Below are positions 1-10,415 of a stretch of DNA of 64,000 nucleotides, one piece after another. The stretch lies in the NCBI GenBank assembly GCA_900095095.1, contig FMBT01000371.1, positions 62,001-126,000 on the forward strand, given 5' to 3'. The notes beneath the pieces were generated by a model. It had not been told where the DNA came from. It worked only from the letters and a program-made list of their open reading frames with translations, and did no database searches. Origin of the DNA: Fragilariopsis cylindrus CCMP1102 (Eukaryota; Bacillariophyta; Bacillariophyceae; Bacillariales; Bacillariaceae). The position numbers and the translations under genes are program-made. Within the stretch, counting starts at the first letter, position 1; each line of letters opens with the position of its first letter.

Positions 1-2279
1 TCTATTGCAATACCAAGTCCTATCTCTCTATCCTATACTAGTAGTCTAGAAGTAGGCGGCATGGCAATGTATGGCCCCTAACCAACATTATATGGAAACC
101 AACCAAACAACAGGTATGCGCAACAACAACATTGGTAAAGCAAAGAATATGCATATACACCCAGATACATTGTCATGTTATGTTGAAGTACGATGATATA
201 TATGCATTATGAACAATAGCATGTGAAACTACAATAGGATATGCATAAACACCAGCATCAGGAAGATATGGTGGTAACAGGTAGGCACTGTGATGGTTGG
301 AATAATTTAATAATAACAACAAGTTTAGAGGAGCCTCATACATAATCAGGTGAGGAAAGTGTCATAGCTGTAGTAGGAACAGCAGTACAAATGATGTTAA
401 CAGGTGGGCAACGTGCATGCAGAGTTCAGACAACCTGCAAGTTCAATGCACGCACCGCACTGCACATTATTACTATCAAAATGTGCACTGTGTACAACAT
501 CATCATCTCAGAAAGAACAAGTTGAATCAACATCATGTGTAACAATTCGATGATGACATGTAACATGCAAGCACACATGATGTTCCTATACAATCTTCAG
601 ATCCCTACACCTGTGCATTATTTTTGTGCATCTGCGACCACCTATCGCGCCGTTGAGCTAGCTGCCGTAGGAGACTAGATTCATACATCCCACTTTTTTG
701 TTAGAATTGAGAATTGACTCAAAAAGCCCCTTCACTCTTCAACAAGCGCATGCTGTAATTAACCCAGTGGTAGGAGTAATACAAGAAAAAGAAGAAGAAA
801 GGTTTTAACACCAGACTCTGATCCAAATTGTTCCACCAAGAATGGAAAGCTTTCAAAAGAAGAAAGTGAGACTTTTCGCCAAGTACAACACAAATTCCCT
901 GACAGTTTTTATTCTCCATAGGAGGAGATGTGTAGGAATACTTGGGTCCACCTATTATTATTTAGATCTTGAGAAGAATTGTTGAAACCCCCCTTTGAAA
1001 ATAAATGTATGCCCAGAGCAGATGATGCTGCTTTATTATGTTTGCACATTTTTGGGACATGATGTGTTTTTGCTAAATGGTGATATTCCAATGATATGTA
1101 TATGTGGCGGCCGGCCCATATGTTTTTCTTTTTCATATATCAACGATGATCATTGTACACGTACTGTAGAAGCTTCTTTCTCTCTTTTGCAAAGTTAAAA
1201 ACCTAAGTAAGTTACTGTCTGTAGGTCTTGGAAATTATTTTTCAGGACTTTTGCGTGTCATTTCAGTCTTGATAACGTGGACCTCTTCTTGACTTGATAC
1301 GTGTACCTCTTCTTTGTACTAAAAATAAAATCAATCAAAAACGGATTTCATAGTAAGATTTTTTTCTTGTCGGAATTTGCTTCTGTTTGATTTGATTCGA
1401 TTCATTGCTTCCACGCAACGCCAACACCACAGCAATATCAGACAGACAAGCACCACCACAGACTACAAGACAACAGACAACAGACAACAGAAAGCACGCT
1501 AAGGCGTATCGGTCACGAAGGCATACAGTACTACATACGAACATTTATTTGATGAACCTAGATAACCTGTCCCACATATAAAAAGTATTTTTACCTGAAT
1601 TAGATTAGTTCATCCATCCATTTTTTTTCAACAACATCAAAGTAAAGGATCCAACCTACACTGCCAAGGTACAATTGAAAATTCCATCCCAACCGGTACT
1701 ACTGCAGCATATATACCGTGCTTCTATATTATTTGTACATTTTTTAGTCAACAATAAAAGAAGAATGTACGACGACGACGACGACGACGACGAGGTGGTA
1801 GTAGTAGTAGTAGTAGTAAGAAAGGAGGAGGAGGAGGAGTCCTTGGGACTACTACTACTACTACTACTACTAAGAAGTCGTTTTCGATTCTGCATGCGTT
1901 CTATTTTACTACGATCCGGTGATGTGATGCGGATATGATATGTATAATGCATTGAAAGCCAAAAACACACCCTATAAATAAAAGGAAAATTGTAAAAAGA
2001 AGAAATAAAGATGGTAATGAACTTATTGTCACGTATGATCAAAAAGGAAGATAGTGTCCCTCCACCAAAACAATCAAGAAGTAATGGCAGTGGCAGTAGT
2101 GGTAGTGGCAGTAGTGGTTACAATAATTGACTTATTGGTCAATATGTAGAATCCCAAAAGATGATGTTCGAGAATTAGTTGTTGTCACAAAAGAAATGAA
2201 AGTGTAGTACACTCGTATCACCACCTTTTAAACCTACTAATTAATGAGATTCAACAAATGATGGCAGCAAATCTTGTCC
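1..2279. other. gene-free left edge
   Basis: No convincing coding region is seen here. Open frames in this stretch are short and of low complexity. Positions 1770-1880 hold a run of trinucleotide microsatellites (GAC, GTA, GGA and CTA types) and 2085-2120 holds a GGCAGT/GGTAGT repeat. The rest is AT-rich and unremarkable. Confidence 0.6.
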
Positions 2280-4810
2280 TAGTGGATAATGAAAATGAAA
2301 ATGATAAAGACGAAGACGAAGAACGAATTTTCAACTTTATATATAAAGATATATATTGGCAACATTTACTGTGGACAAAATGGAATTACAGGCATATGCA
2401 TGATGATATACATATTATTTGATATGGAGAATACGCTGTACTATATACAACATCATGGCGGTGGATCTAACTATTATTTTAAATTGTATGTTAGTGGTTT
2501 AGCATGCAGAAAGCCGGCCATCTGTATATTACGTGGTGATATAGTAAAATGTATATGGAAAGAAATCGAAACAATATATATTGGTCGTGTATATAAAGAT
2601 AGAACAATTAATTAAATGTTTTATATAGGAAACCTATAAAATATTTCATCAACAATTAATTTAATGTTTATTTAGATCGTATTATTGAACATATACGTTA
2701 TACTTTTGGTCGTATACACCATTCCGTACAGCACACACATGCAGGTATTGTTGCTGCATCACAAACAATGAATATATGTCTATGCTATAATGCCATCAAC
2801 TGATACATATCATAAACAAGTACGAAATGTAATGAACGAAGTATAATTGTCCAATAATAACAGCATCCGATTTTCGTTGGACGTTCACCAACAACATTAT
2901 TAAATACAGAACAAAAAACAGGCAGTTAGTGCAACGAAATATTGTAAAAGGCACATACCGTCCTAGCTATGCCATATATTATTTTTGGTCCACCTACCGG
3001 GGACTAGAAAAACTACTACTACTATGGTAGAAGCTGTATACATCAACTTGCTAAATTTGCATATAAGTACAGTGAGAACACAAGATACAGATAGAAACAA
3101 ACAAAAAAACGGCAAGTCAATAATAATAAGAAGAAATTAAAGATACTATTATATTAATTGCACCCAGTATAATAATGATGCAACTGATATATATTAGTTG
3201 AAAAATAATTATCACCCTATTTTCCCTCCAATCTGAAATGATACGTGTATGTATTGGCATATACACATTCTATCGATCAAGTTTTTTCAGAAGGTGCACG
3301 CACGTCCATATTGTGAGGAAGGAAGGACTTGAATGAATCGAAACTCTTGATAAGTAAAGTAATGAATGTTCTGTCAAATTACCGTAGCAACTGTTATAAT
3401 ATGGCACAGCAAGATTGTGGTGTACTGGTGGTGGTAACAATAAGAAAAATAGTGGCGGTGTGATTCTATCCCCAGAGGGCTACTTCGATGTATTATGTGT
3501 GTCGACGAAGCTGGGCATATGCCACAGAACCTGAAGTAATTGCTGTTGCAGCAACACTATTAATGAACTTTCATAACGACAATAACAATGATAATAATCC
3601 GGGACCAGATTGTATTTTAGCTGGTGATCCACAACAACTAACTAGGACCTATTATTATTACATCAGAATTATGTAAGAAAATGAAAATGGGATCAATCGT
3701 ATATATGGAAAGATTAAATCAAAACATGTCTTCCGTATATATGTTAGAATCAAATAATAATAATAATACATATCGACCAGAACTTGTAAAACACTTCTTG
3801 TTAATAATTAATTATCGTTCCCATCCCTGATATCTTAAAACTACCAAATGAAATATTTTATCGGAATGAATTAATACCGCGCGGGGATAAATTTACCACG
3901 CATAGTACTGTATGACAAAATGGGAACATTTACCTTGTACCAAACTTCCCTATTATATTCCATGCTGCTGTGGATGGTGAAAATTCACGTGAGGGTTCGA
4001 GTCGAGTCCATCTTGGTTTAATATACTGTAGAAGAATCGATGGTTCGTTGTTTGACTATGTAACTAATTTAGTGCAACATTCGAAACACCAAAAATCAGT
4101 CAAGACGATATTGGTATTATTACTCCGTATGCACTACGCCAGGTGTAAAAGGTGAGTTTCTGTAATGTAAATTGCGAATAAATAGTATATTTAAATGAGT
4201 TTCGTTGTGTGCATATTGTATGGACTCATATCTGTTTATTCATTGTTTTCTTTTCAAAATAGATCCGGATTGGTCTAAAATTGGCTGATGTCGGCGATGT
4301 CAAAGTGGGTAAGTTATATGTTAGGAGATCCGATTTGATCTGTTGTTGTTGCGGTTTTGGTGTCGCCCGTTACAATTTCTCACGATTTATTTCCTTACAT
4401 TCGTTTTTGACTAGGCTCGGTCGAGACCTTTCAGGGTCAGGAGCGTCGAGTAATTATTATCTCCACTGTCCGATCATAGAATGATTTACTCGTCCACGAT
4501 CTTAAATACAATCTTTGGCTTTGTTGCAAATGAAAAACGTTTCAACGTAGCGATTACCCGAGCAAAGGATTTGCTTATTGTGGTAGGTAATCCACGTGTA
4601 TTGGCAACTGAGGAGAAGAATTGGTTACCTTTGTTGCGATTTTGTCGTGATAAAAAATCTTGGTTGGGAGAAGAATGGGACGAGGGAGCATCCTCGGACG
4701 ATGAAGACGAAGCATTTGACGTAATCAATAGCGATGATATTGGTGACGATGAGGATGAGTGGGATGTTGTTGCCCAAGAACCACACGGTTTCATCAACCG
4801 TGAGGAATAA
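2280..4810 (+). pseudogene. decayed MOV10/SDE3-like SF1 RNA helicase
   Basis: Fragments of a superfamily 1 RNA helicase of the UPF1/MOV10/SDE3 type lie in order but in changing frames. Recognisable pieces are a beta-barrel-like LRGDIVKC segment near 2540, a Walker A remnant at 2975-3030 (IIFGPP then a disrupted GxGKT), an APSN-like motif Ia near 3160, a DEAG motif II with frame changes at 3484-3530, AGDPQQL (motif III) at 3618-3640, INYRSHP (IV) near 3806, ETFQGQE (V) near 4420-4445 and [10 protein letters not shown] (VI) at 4538-4567. Two apparent introns survive, 4152-4262 (GTGAGT..AG) and 4309-4414 (GTAAGT..AG), so this is an old in-place gene rather than a processed copy. An acidic tail ends at 4810. 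Frame breaks and stops occur in nearly every segment, including an in-frame stop and an extra T in the last exon. Living relatives act in RNA silencing or RNA decay; this copy probably makes no helicase. The 5' limit is uncertain. Confidence 0.75.
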
Positions 4811-5775
4811 TTGCTGCTTCTTCTTGCACCTGTATACTACTGTATAGCAACAACTAAAACTATTAGAAACTACACAAGAAAATACGACGAGACAAATAAA
4901 TTCTATGAGTTCAACGGAATCAATTCAGGACCAACTTGATGGTATCAAATTGTCACGAGAAAATACGACGAGACAAATAGATATGATTGTATTGATGATG
5001 CGAAATAATATTGAAGACAAACTCGACAACGCTGCTAAACAGATCAGCAGTAAGCGTCAAATAACAAAAGATAAATACGACTAAATAAATGATTTCACAA
5101 ATAGTGAAGGAATGGATCTTCGATAATATCTCCAACGATCTCATTTAAATCATAGAAATATCCTGTAATTGGGTGCATTTTCGAATACAGACTATAAATT
5201 TTTTGCGAACCAATCACATCTTTTTTTCCGTAAATATTATCTAATGTTTGTTTTCGTTTCTATTCTTGATTTATCGTCGCAGCAATTACTGGAAGGAAAG
5301 AATCGTCGTGGTCGTGGTCGTGGTATAGAATTTTATACGATGAAGTGCGGTGATTGATTCTCCATCAACGATGGAATAAGGTGCAACTAGGTTGTGGCAC
5401 TAGGATGTTGTAGAGATTTCGTGTTCAATAGTTGTACTACAACAACAAAACACGTACTTGTATTAATATATATCTTTGAAATCACCTGGATTGAATTTCT
5501 GACTTGAAATTTTTATCGAAACGAGCGATTGAGCGATTGTGAAATCTTTCTCGATCGACAACGATTTTTTTGCGCGCGTATCAAAGATAGCACTTGAAGA
5601 TATCAACACAAACCTTCTTCCTTCTTCATTCTTCACACTTCACATCACATTATTTTTTATCCGTATCACATCATATCATCACACATCTTACTGCCATCAG
5701 CGAGCAAGAATGCTTTCTTTTGATAACCAGCAAAACATTTCGCCGTTCTTCTACTAAAATACACGTAAAACTTTT
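4811..5775. other. intergenic, no gene seen
   Basis: The stretch holds AT-rich DNA with short open frames only. A 17-base ACGAGACAAATA-type sequence recurs at about 4880-4900 and 4960-4980. No coding similarity is recognised. Confidence 0.5.
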
Positions 5776-5913
5776 ATGACGTCGTTGTCCTCGTCGTCCT
5801 CGTCGTCTCCGTCAACCGTGGTAGTAAAAGAGGAGGAGGACGAGGAGGCATCGTCTGTGCCAATAACATCAGAAAAGCACCGCGATATGAACGAGAACGA
5901 GAACGAGAATTGA
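5776..5913 (+). CDS. possible 45-aa acidic ORF or gene 5' remnant
   Basis: An ATG at 5776 follows a long pyrimidine- and CACA-rich leader that resembles the 5' leaders of other genes in the window. It opens a 45-codon frame that starts with a Ser run, then Val and Glu/Asp runs, and ends with repeated Asn-Glu before TGA at 5911. No family is recognised. It could be a micropeptide, the first exon of a lost gene, or chance translation of simple repeats. The composition fits the amino-terminal part of a local low-complexity protein, but nothing after the stop continues it. Confidence 0.25.
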   Translation: MTSLSSSSSSSPSTVVVKEEEDEEASSVPITSEKHRDMNENENEN

Positions 5914-5929
5914 TCCAATATAATATATA

Positions 5930-6120
5930 TGTAATATATTAGAGAAAGATCAATATATACGATAAAGTATAAGTTTTATTTAAATATTATTCGTACTATT
6001 ATATGTATTATTATATGCACACTTGTTTCTGATCTGAACTATTATTTGTAATATCAAATGTACACTGACCGGTATTTTTCTAATGTGTATCTTCCTTTTT
6101 ATTGATTGATTGATTGTTTG
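5930..6120. repeat. 3' flank shared with the 52.7-53.6 kb gene
   Basis: This AT-rich segment just downstream of the minus-strand gene at 6181-7092 resembles 52500-52690, which lies just downstream of the minus-strand gene at 52737-53564. Shared points are a TTTAAATATTAT core (about 5979 and 52515), a TGATnTGAAnTATTATnTGTAAT block (about 6030 and 52548) and an ATTGATTGATTGATTG run (about 6101 and 52671), in the same order. AT richness lowers the weight of this match. The upstream shared element at 7325-7430 makes it more believable. Confidence 0.4.
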
Positions 6121-6180
6121 ATGATGACGAATAAGCAATGTTGGTCTTACGTTGTTGACCTTTGTAGTTCTTCCTCTTCT

Positions 6181-7092
6181 TTATGGAGCTACAGGAAGAG
6201 GAACATTAGTTACCACGTTAATCTTTTGGGTAATATATCCAGCTTGTGGGAACTGTGCATCAATTATCTCTGTAAATTCGCTGACAGGAGGTAAAGTACT
6301 ACCAGTAATAGTTGTAACATCAACATATCCAACAGCACCAACAAACAAACCAGTACCACCAATGATAGTTCCTGGATAGCTTGGCGGTAACGAAGGAACA
6401 ATTGCACCTGCATTATTTGCTATAGTATCATCATCATTAAAGGTAGAAGGAGAAAAAAGAATCTGTTCCAATGGATTAAAAACAAATTTGGATCCAGCAT
6501 AAATTGCTAAACAATTATACCCACCACCACCTAAACATAAGTTTAGTAAACATGAATGTCCTAAAATTTGAGGTCCTGCAACTTGTGTTGCAACACATTC
6601 ACCATTGAAAAAGAATCCTGGATCTTTCTGTGGAATGAATTTTGGTTGACGTTGTCCAGCAAATTGTCCTCGGATTTCACTGCCGGGACTGAAGGCGGTG
6701 TTTTGAATAATTCCATCAGCAAAATTATCAGCTGCAGATGTACCCAAACGATCAACAATTTGTACATCAGCTGGATCATAAATACCACCTGATTGGAGTG
6801 TTGATGAACCTAACAAATTAAGTTCACTCAAATCTTCAGGAACAATACTCTGTTGTTGAGGAATAACAAAAGCAAAATCTTGTTGTCTAGTAATACACAC
6901 ATATCCACGTGAAAAGACTAGACCAGCATTGTCTGCTTGAAGTTGACGTTCAGCTCTATCTTTGCGCATCTTTTCTCGTGCACGTAACTTCAATTCATTC
7001 CCCTCAACACCTTTGATGGTGGAGCAACAGAAGGCAGTAAGACCTACCAAAAGGTATGTGATCATGGTAACAGTAGAACCAGTAAGCTTCAT
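6181..7092 (-). CDS. secreted dirigent/AOC-barrel-like protein
   Basis: A single-exon gene of 303 residues. The first 30 residues form a signal peptide (hydrophobic core LLVGLTAFCC), followed by a charged segment (residues about 33-50, rich in Arg, Lys and Glu) that could be a propeptide. The mature part is rich in Gly, Ala, Val and Thr with few charges. Residues about 240-262 contain IIGGTGLFVGAVGYVDV, which is like the GGTGxFxGAxG turn of dirigent and allene-oxide-cyclase-like beta-barrels; an earlier GPQILGHS segment fits a strand of the same fold. Dirigent-like proteins steer coupling or bind small ligands outside the cell, but no activity can be claimed here. The ATG at 7092 is chosen because it gives the signal peptide directly. 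The gene shares flanking DNA, but not its mature coding sequence, with the gene at 52737-53564. Confidence 0.65.
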   Translation of the reverse strand: MKLTGSTVTMITYLLVGLTAFCCSTIKGVEGNELKLRAREKMRKDRAERQLQADNAGLVFSRGYVCITRQQDFAFVIPQQQSIVPEDLSELNLLGSSTLQSGGIYDPADVQIVDRLGTSAADNFADGIIQNTAFSPGSEIRGQFAGQRQPKFIPQKDPGFFFNGECVATQVAGPQILGHSCLLNLCLGGGGYNCLAIYAGSKFVFNPLEQILFSPSTFNDDDTIANNAGAIVPSLPPSYPGTIIGGTGLFVGAVGYVDVTTITGSTLPPVSEFTEIIDAQFPQAGYITQKINVVTNVPLPVAP

Positions 7093-7324
7093 GATGTAGT
7101 GATGATGATGATGATGATGATTGATTTATCTTGTTTAAATTAACATTAATTGTTAACGAAGAATTTTAATTGTGAGTAATCATCTGTTTTTTTTTATTTT
7201 GCCGTGTCTCTTTTTTCTATTTTACTTGTGGATTTTACATCAGCAAAGAAAAAAAATACACACACACTGACTACACGCAACGAATGAATGATTTTTTTTT
7301 CTTCATTTTTTTCCTTTTTTGTAT

Positions 7325-7430
7325 GTGTGAAGAAATCAAATCAAATCGGAGTCGATCATCGGGCCCTGAATCATCGCTCTCGGATCGGCCCCCTTTTGTT
7401 GCGCGAGCGATCATGCGCGCGAGAAAATAA
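7325..7430 (-). promoter_or_regulatory. upstream element shared with the 53.6 kb gene
   Basis: About 100 bases located 230-340 bases upstream of the minus-strand start at 7092 match 53690-53812, which lies 125-250 bases upstream of the minus-strand start at 53564. The best block reads TCATCGCTC then GGATCGG, then C/T-rich bases, then GCGCGAGCGA in both. A CGCGCGA follows a little farther on in both. A weaker related piece lies at 7495-7530. The block is GC-rich in AT-rich surroundings. It may be a shared promoter module or a dispersed repeat. Confidence 0.5.
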
Positions 7431-8399
7431 AATTAAATCTTGCGACTATGCCTTTTATTTGGGCCTATACAAAATCAATAAGTGTATTTTGAGACGCTCG
7501 TGAATGCGCGTACCATGCGCGATGATTTTTCGATACCGTAATTCATGATCAGGTACAGACAGGCCCTAATTCATCGCAATCAATCGGAATTGAAATTCAT
7601 TGACTCAGAGAAATTTCATTGGACGTAATGACTGAATATATGCTTACAATACGTCGTACGCCAAAAATCAAGGGGCTATAAATAGTTACTCACGAGCAGA
7701 AACTGAACTTCGAAAGCAACATTTATTTTAATATTATTTGTTCTACTTATGCCCAGGATTTCATATTGATGTAAAAAGGCATACTTGTTAATATTATTAA
7801 AACTCGCGCGATTTAAATTGGTATGCGCGTTTATATATTTTAATATCAACATTGGATTTTCGATTTCGAGTCGAGTGCGTCGAGTCGAGTCGTGCCTCGC
7901 GACTCAAATTTAAATTGCTTGTTTAATTTTTTTTTAAAAATTTCTAAAAATGTAGCCGTTACTTTAACGACTGTGTAAACGCATCATTTTAAAAGTATAG
8001 TATACCGGTATTATGTCTGCCGTCATTTTATAATACAGATATGCATCATATCATATCAAATCTCCTTTATTCAAATAAATAATCGTGCTTCGACTACTGT
8101 ACTACTGTATATTACCACTGTTCGACCGTCTGTACAGTAAGAATAACTAAAGTTTACGTTAGTACGTGACTCACTCCGCCAGATATTACACTGCCTCTGT
8201 CCATACAGTAGGAAGAAAGGAACAGTAGTACAATACAGTAAACGCACATACAGTACAGTACAGTACAGTACAGTTCATACTCAGAGTAAGACTCGAATCT
8301 AGAATCTAGAATCGAATCTAGAATCGAATCGAATTTAACGACAGCGCCATATATTACAAGTGACTAGACTAGACTTATTCTCTATCATTATTATATAAA
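7431..8399. other. intergenic with simple-repeat promoter-like DNA
   Basis: No gene is seen. Features are a GAGTCGAGT cluster at 7865-7905, an ACAGT tetranucleotide/pentanucleotide run at 8245-8272 and interleaved TCTAGAATC/GAATC repeats at 8290-8335. The last two lie immediately before the start codon at 8400 and may form part of that promoter. Confidence 0.45.
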
Positions 8400-9790
8400 A
8401 TGGTACTAGAAGTTCGACAACGACGACGACAGCAACGACGACAGCAACAACAACGACAACAGCAACAAAAACATAATTATCCACGACGATCATTATTATT
8501 CTATGTCGTCATTCATATTGCAGCATTAGTATTCGCAGTATTTTTGATGATCCATAATAATGTATCAGTAGCATTTGCGATGACGACGACAGCTGTAATA
8601 ATGGAAGAAGAAGAACAACAACAACATAATAATAATAATAATGATAATAATAATGTATGTACATGGTCCGACGAACACGGAAAAGAAATATGCGACACTA
8701 GTAATAGTGATGATGGTGATGATATTAAGAGTGACGACGATGACGATGACGAAAAGAAAAAGGAACTAATAAAGAAGAAGGATAAGAAAACAAATCAATT
8801 TTTACCAACCTCCGAAGGTGGACGTGATTATTTTGATGACGATGATGATGACGATGATGATGACGACGATGATGATGATGATGATGACTATAGTAGTAGT
8901 AGTGGACGTCATAATTATGAGGATGATGATGATTATTTAAATAATTATTTAGAATGGCCCAATGAAGAAAAGGAGGAAGAATTTGATGTTTGGATTCATG
9001 GTGATAAATCGGAACTCTATTATGAATTACAGTGTGATAAAGAACAAGGAGATGACGACGAACAAGAAGAACATATCACAAATATACATACCAAAGCAAC
9101 ATGGGAGATATTTAATACAGTATATCATCAGATACTTGTAGAAAGTACTACAACACAAACTATATCGTCCATACCCTCCAAATATGATACAAATGGGTAT
9201 CACTATCCAATTGAAATTAAATATGATCCAATAGTGGGTCGTGGTGTTTATGCATTACAAGAGATCTCGAAAGGTTCCTTACTCTATACCTCTGTCAATA
9301 CTGCTACATTTTAGAAGGACAAACATTTCGTAATTTCCTTAAAGCATTATCTACCAATCACAATAAAAAATTAGCTTGTGATGTCATGATCTGGTCGTAT
9401 GTACGATTAATTAAACCACCAAAATCTACTGTTACTGTTACTGGTGACAATAAGAACAACAACGAAGACGATAATGATGATGATGATGATGATGACGAGT
9501 ATATATATTACGATAACAGTGAAGATGACTATATGATCTGTTGTGATTTAGATGAAGGATCCTTTATTAATAGTGCGGATTATGAGTATCAATATAATAT
9601 GGCATTAGGTACTTCAAGTAGTGGTATCTTGTATAATGATCCCACCATTACCAACCAAGATAAAATTGAATTATGGTATGGCTGTGAAATGAAATTTTAT
9701 GCTTCTCAAGATATAAAAAGGGGTGAGGAAATTCGTGCCGATTATAGTGATTTTGTCGAAACCGATGGATGGAAATTTTTAGGATTATAA
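8400..9790 (+). CDS. SET-domain protein (single-base frame offset)
   Basis: A membrane-anchored or secreted SET-domain protein, probably a protein lysine methyltransferase-like enzyme. The ATG at 8400 opens an Arg/Gln-rich amino terminus, then a hydrophobic segment (residues about 38-63), long acidic and Asn tracts including an Asp run of about 18 at 8830-8886, and the start of the SET fold at about residue 275 (GRGVYALQEISKGSLLY). The frame stops at 9312-9314, but the protein clearly continues in the next frame (EGQTFRNFLKAL, then CDVMIWSYV and CDLDEGSFINSA) to a stop at 9790. The switch falls on a TTTT run at 9309-9312 and one more T would join the frames. DEGSFIN stands where other SET proteins carry the NHS-type cofactor motif. 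The final YSDF may be the Tyr-containing element. Either an assembly indel or a recently broken gene is possible. Confidence 0.7.
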
Positions 9791-10415
9791 ATAAGTAAAT
9801 AATAGTAACTACAGGCAACACAGTGCAACAATTAGCGTTTTTTTTAACAATCTATTCTACTTTGTTTTCTATGAAATAAAAAATAAAATAGTAGTATTTA
9901 TTTATTGAAATTTTTAATTTCTACTTCCTTCCAGGTCAACGCACAATTAGTACGAGGACCTCGCGCCTTAAAGTTAACACAAGCAAAAGCAATCACCCCT
10001 TCCTTGAATTCACTCAATCTCCGTCCTTTGTTGTCGGTTGAAATTTAAGGTGGAGTTCCTCGTACTACAGTACTGTACTAGTAACCGTGCGTTGACTGAG
10101 GAAGTGAAGTAGTCAAAGGACAGACCTGTACTTATTTTGTTTTATTTCATTATTGACTTGTCGTGTAACTCAAATCAACTGAACAAAGCCACTAACAACA
10201 AGAGTTTTGGTACAAAATTGATTATTTTGTCCCCTCCTACATTTTATTTTTGGGGGATTGTTAACTATAACCGATATTCAACTTGTGAATTGCCCCAAGA
10301 AAGCTTAGAAGTTGACCTGTGTTGCCTGTATATAACTATAACTTATATATAAAACTTATATAAATAGTAATTATAACTTCAGAAACTTAAAAACTTAATA
10401 TATTGCATTAACTCA
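9791..10415. repeat. inverted repeat in intergenic DNA
   Basis: Arms at about 9918-9958 and 10056-10113 are imperfect inverted copies: GGTCAACGCAC pairs with GTGCGTTGAC, TACGAGGA with TCCTCGTA, and CTACTTC with GAAGTAG. About 100 bases separate them. It could be a small foldback or MITE-type element. The remaining DNA to 10415 is AT-rich without a gene. Confidence 0.5.

Noticed and set aside
1656-2042. Open frames on both strands with Asp, Val, Ser and Thr runs
   Set aside because: They are translations of trinucleotide microsatellites; flanking parts lack coding character.
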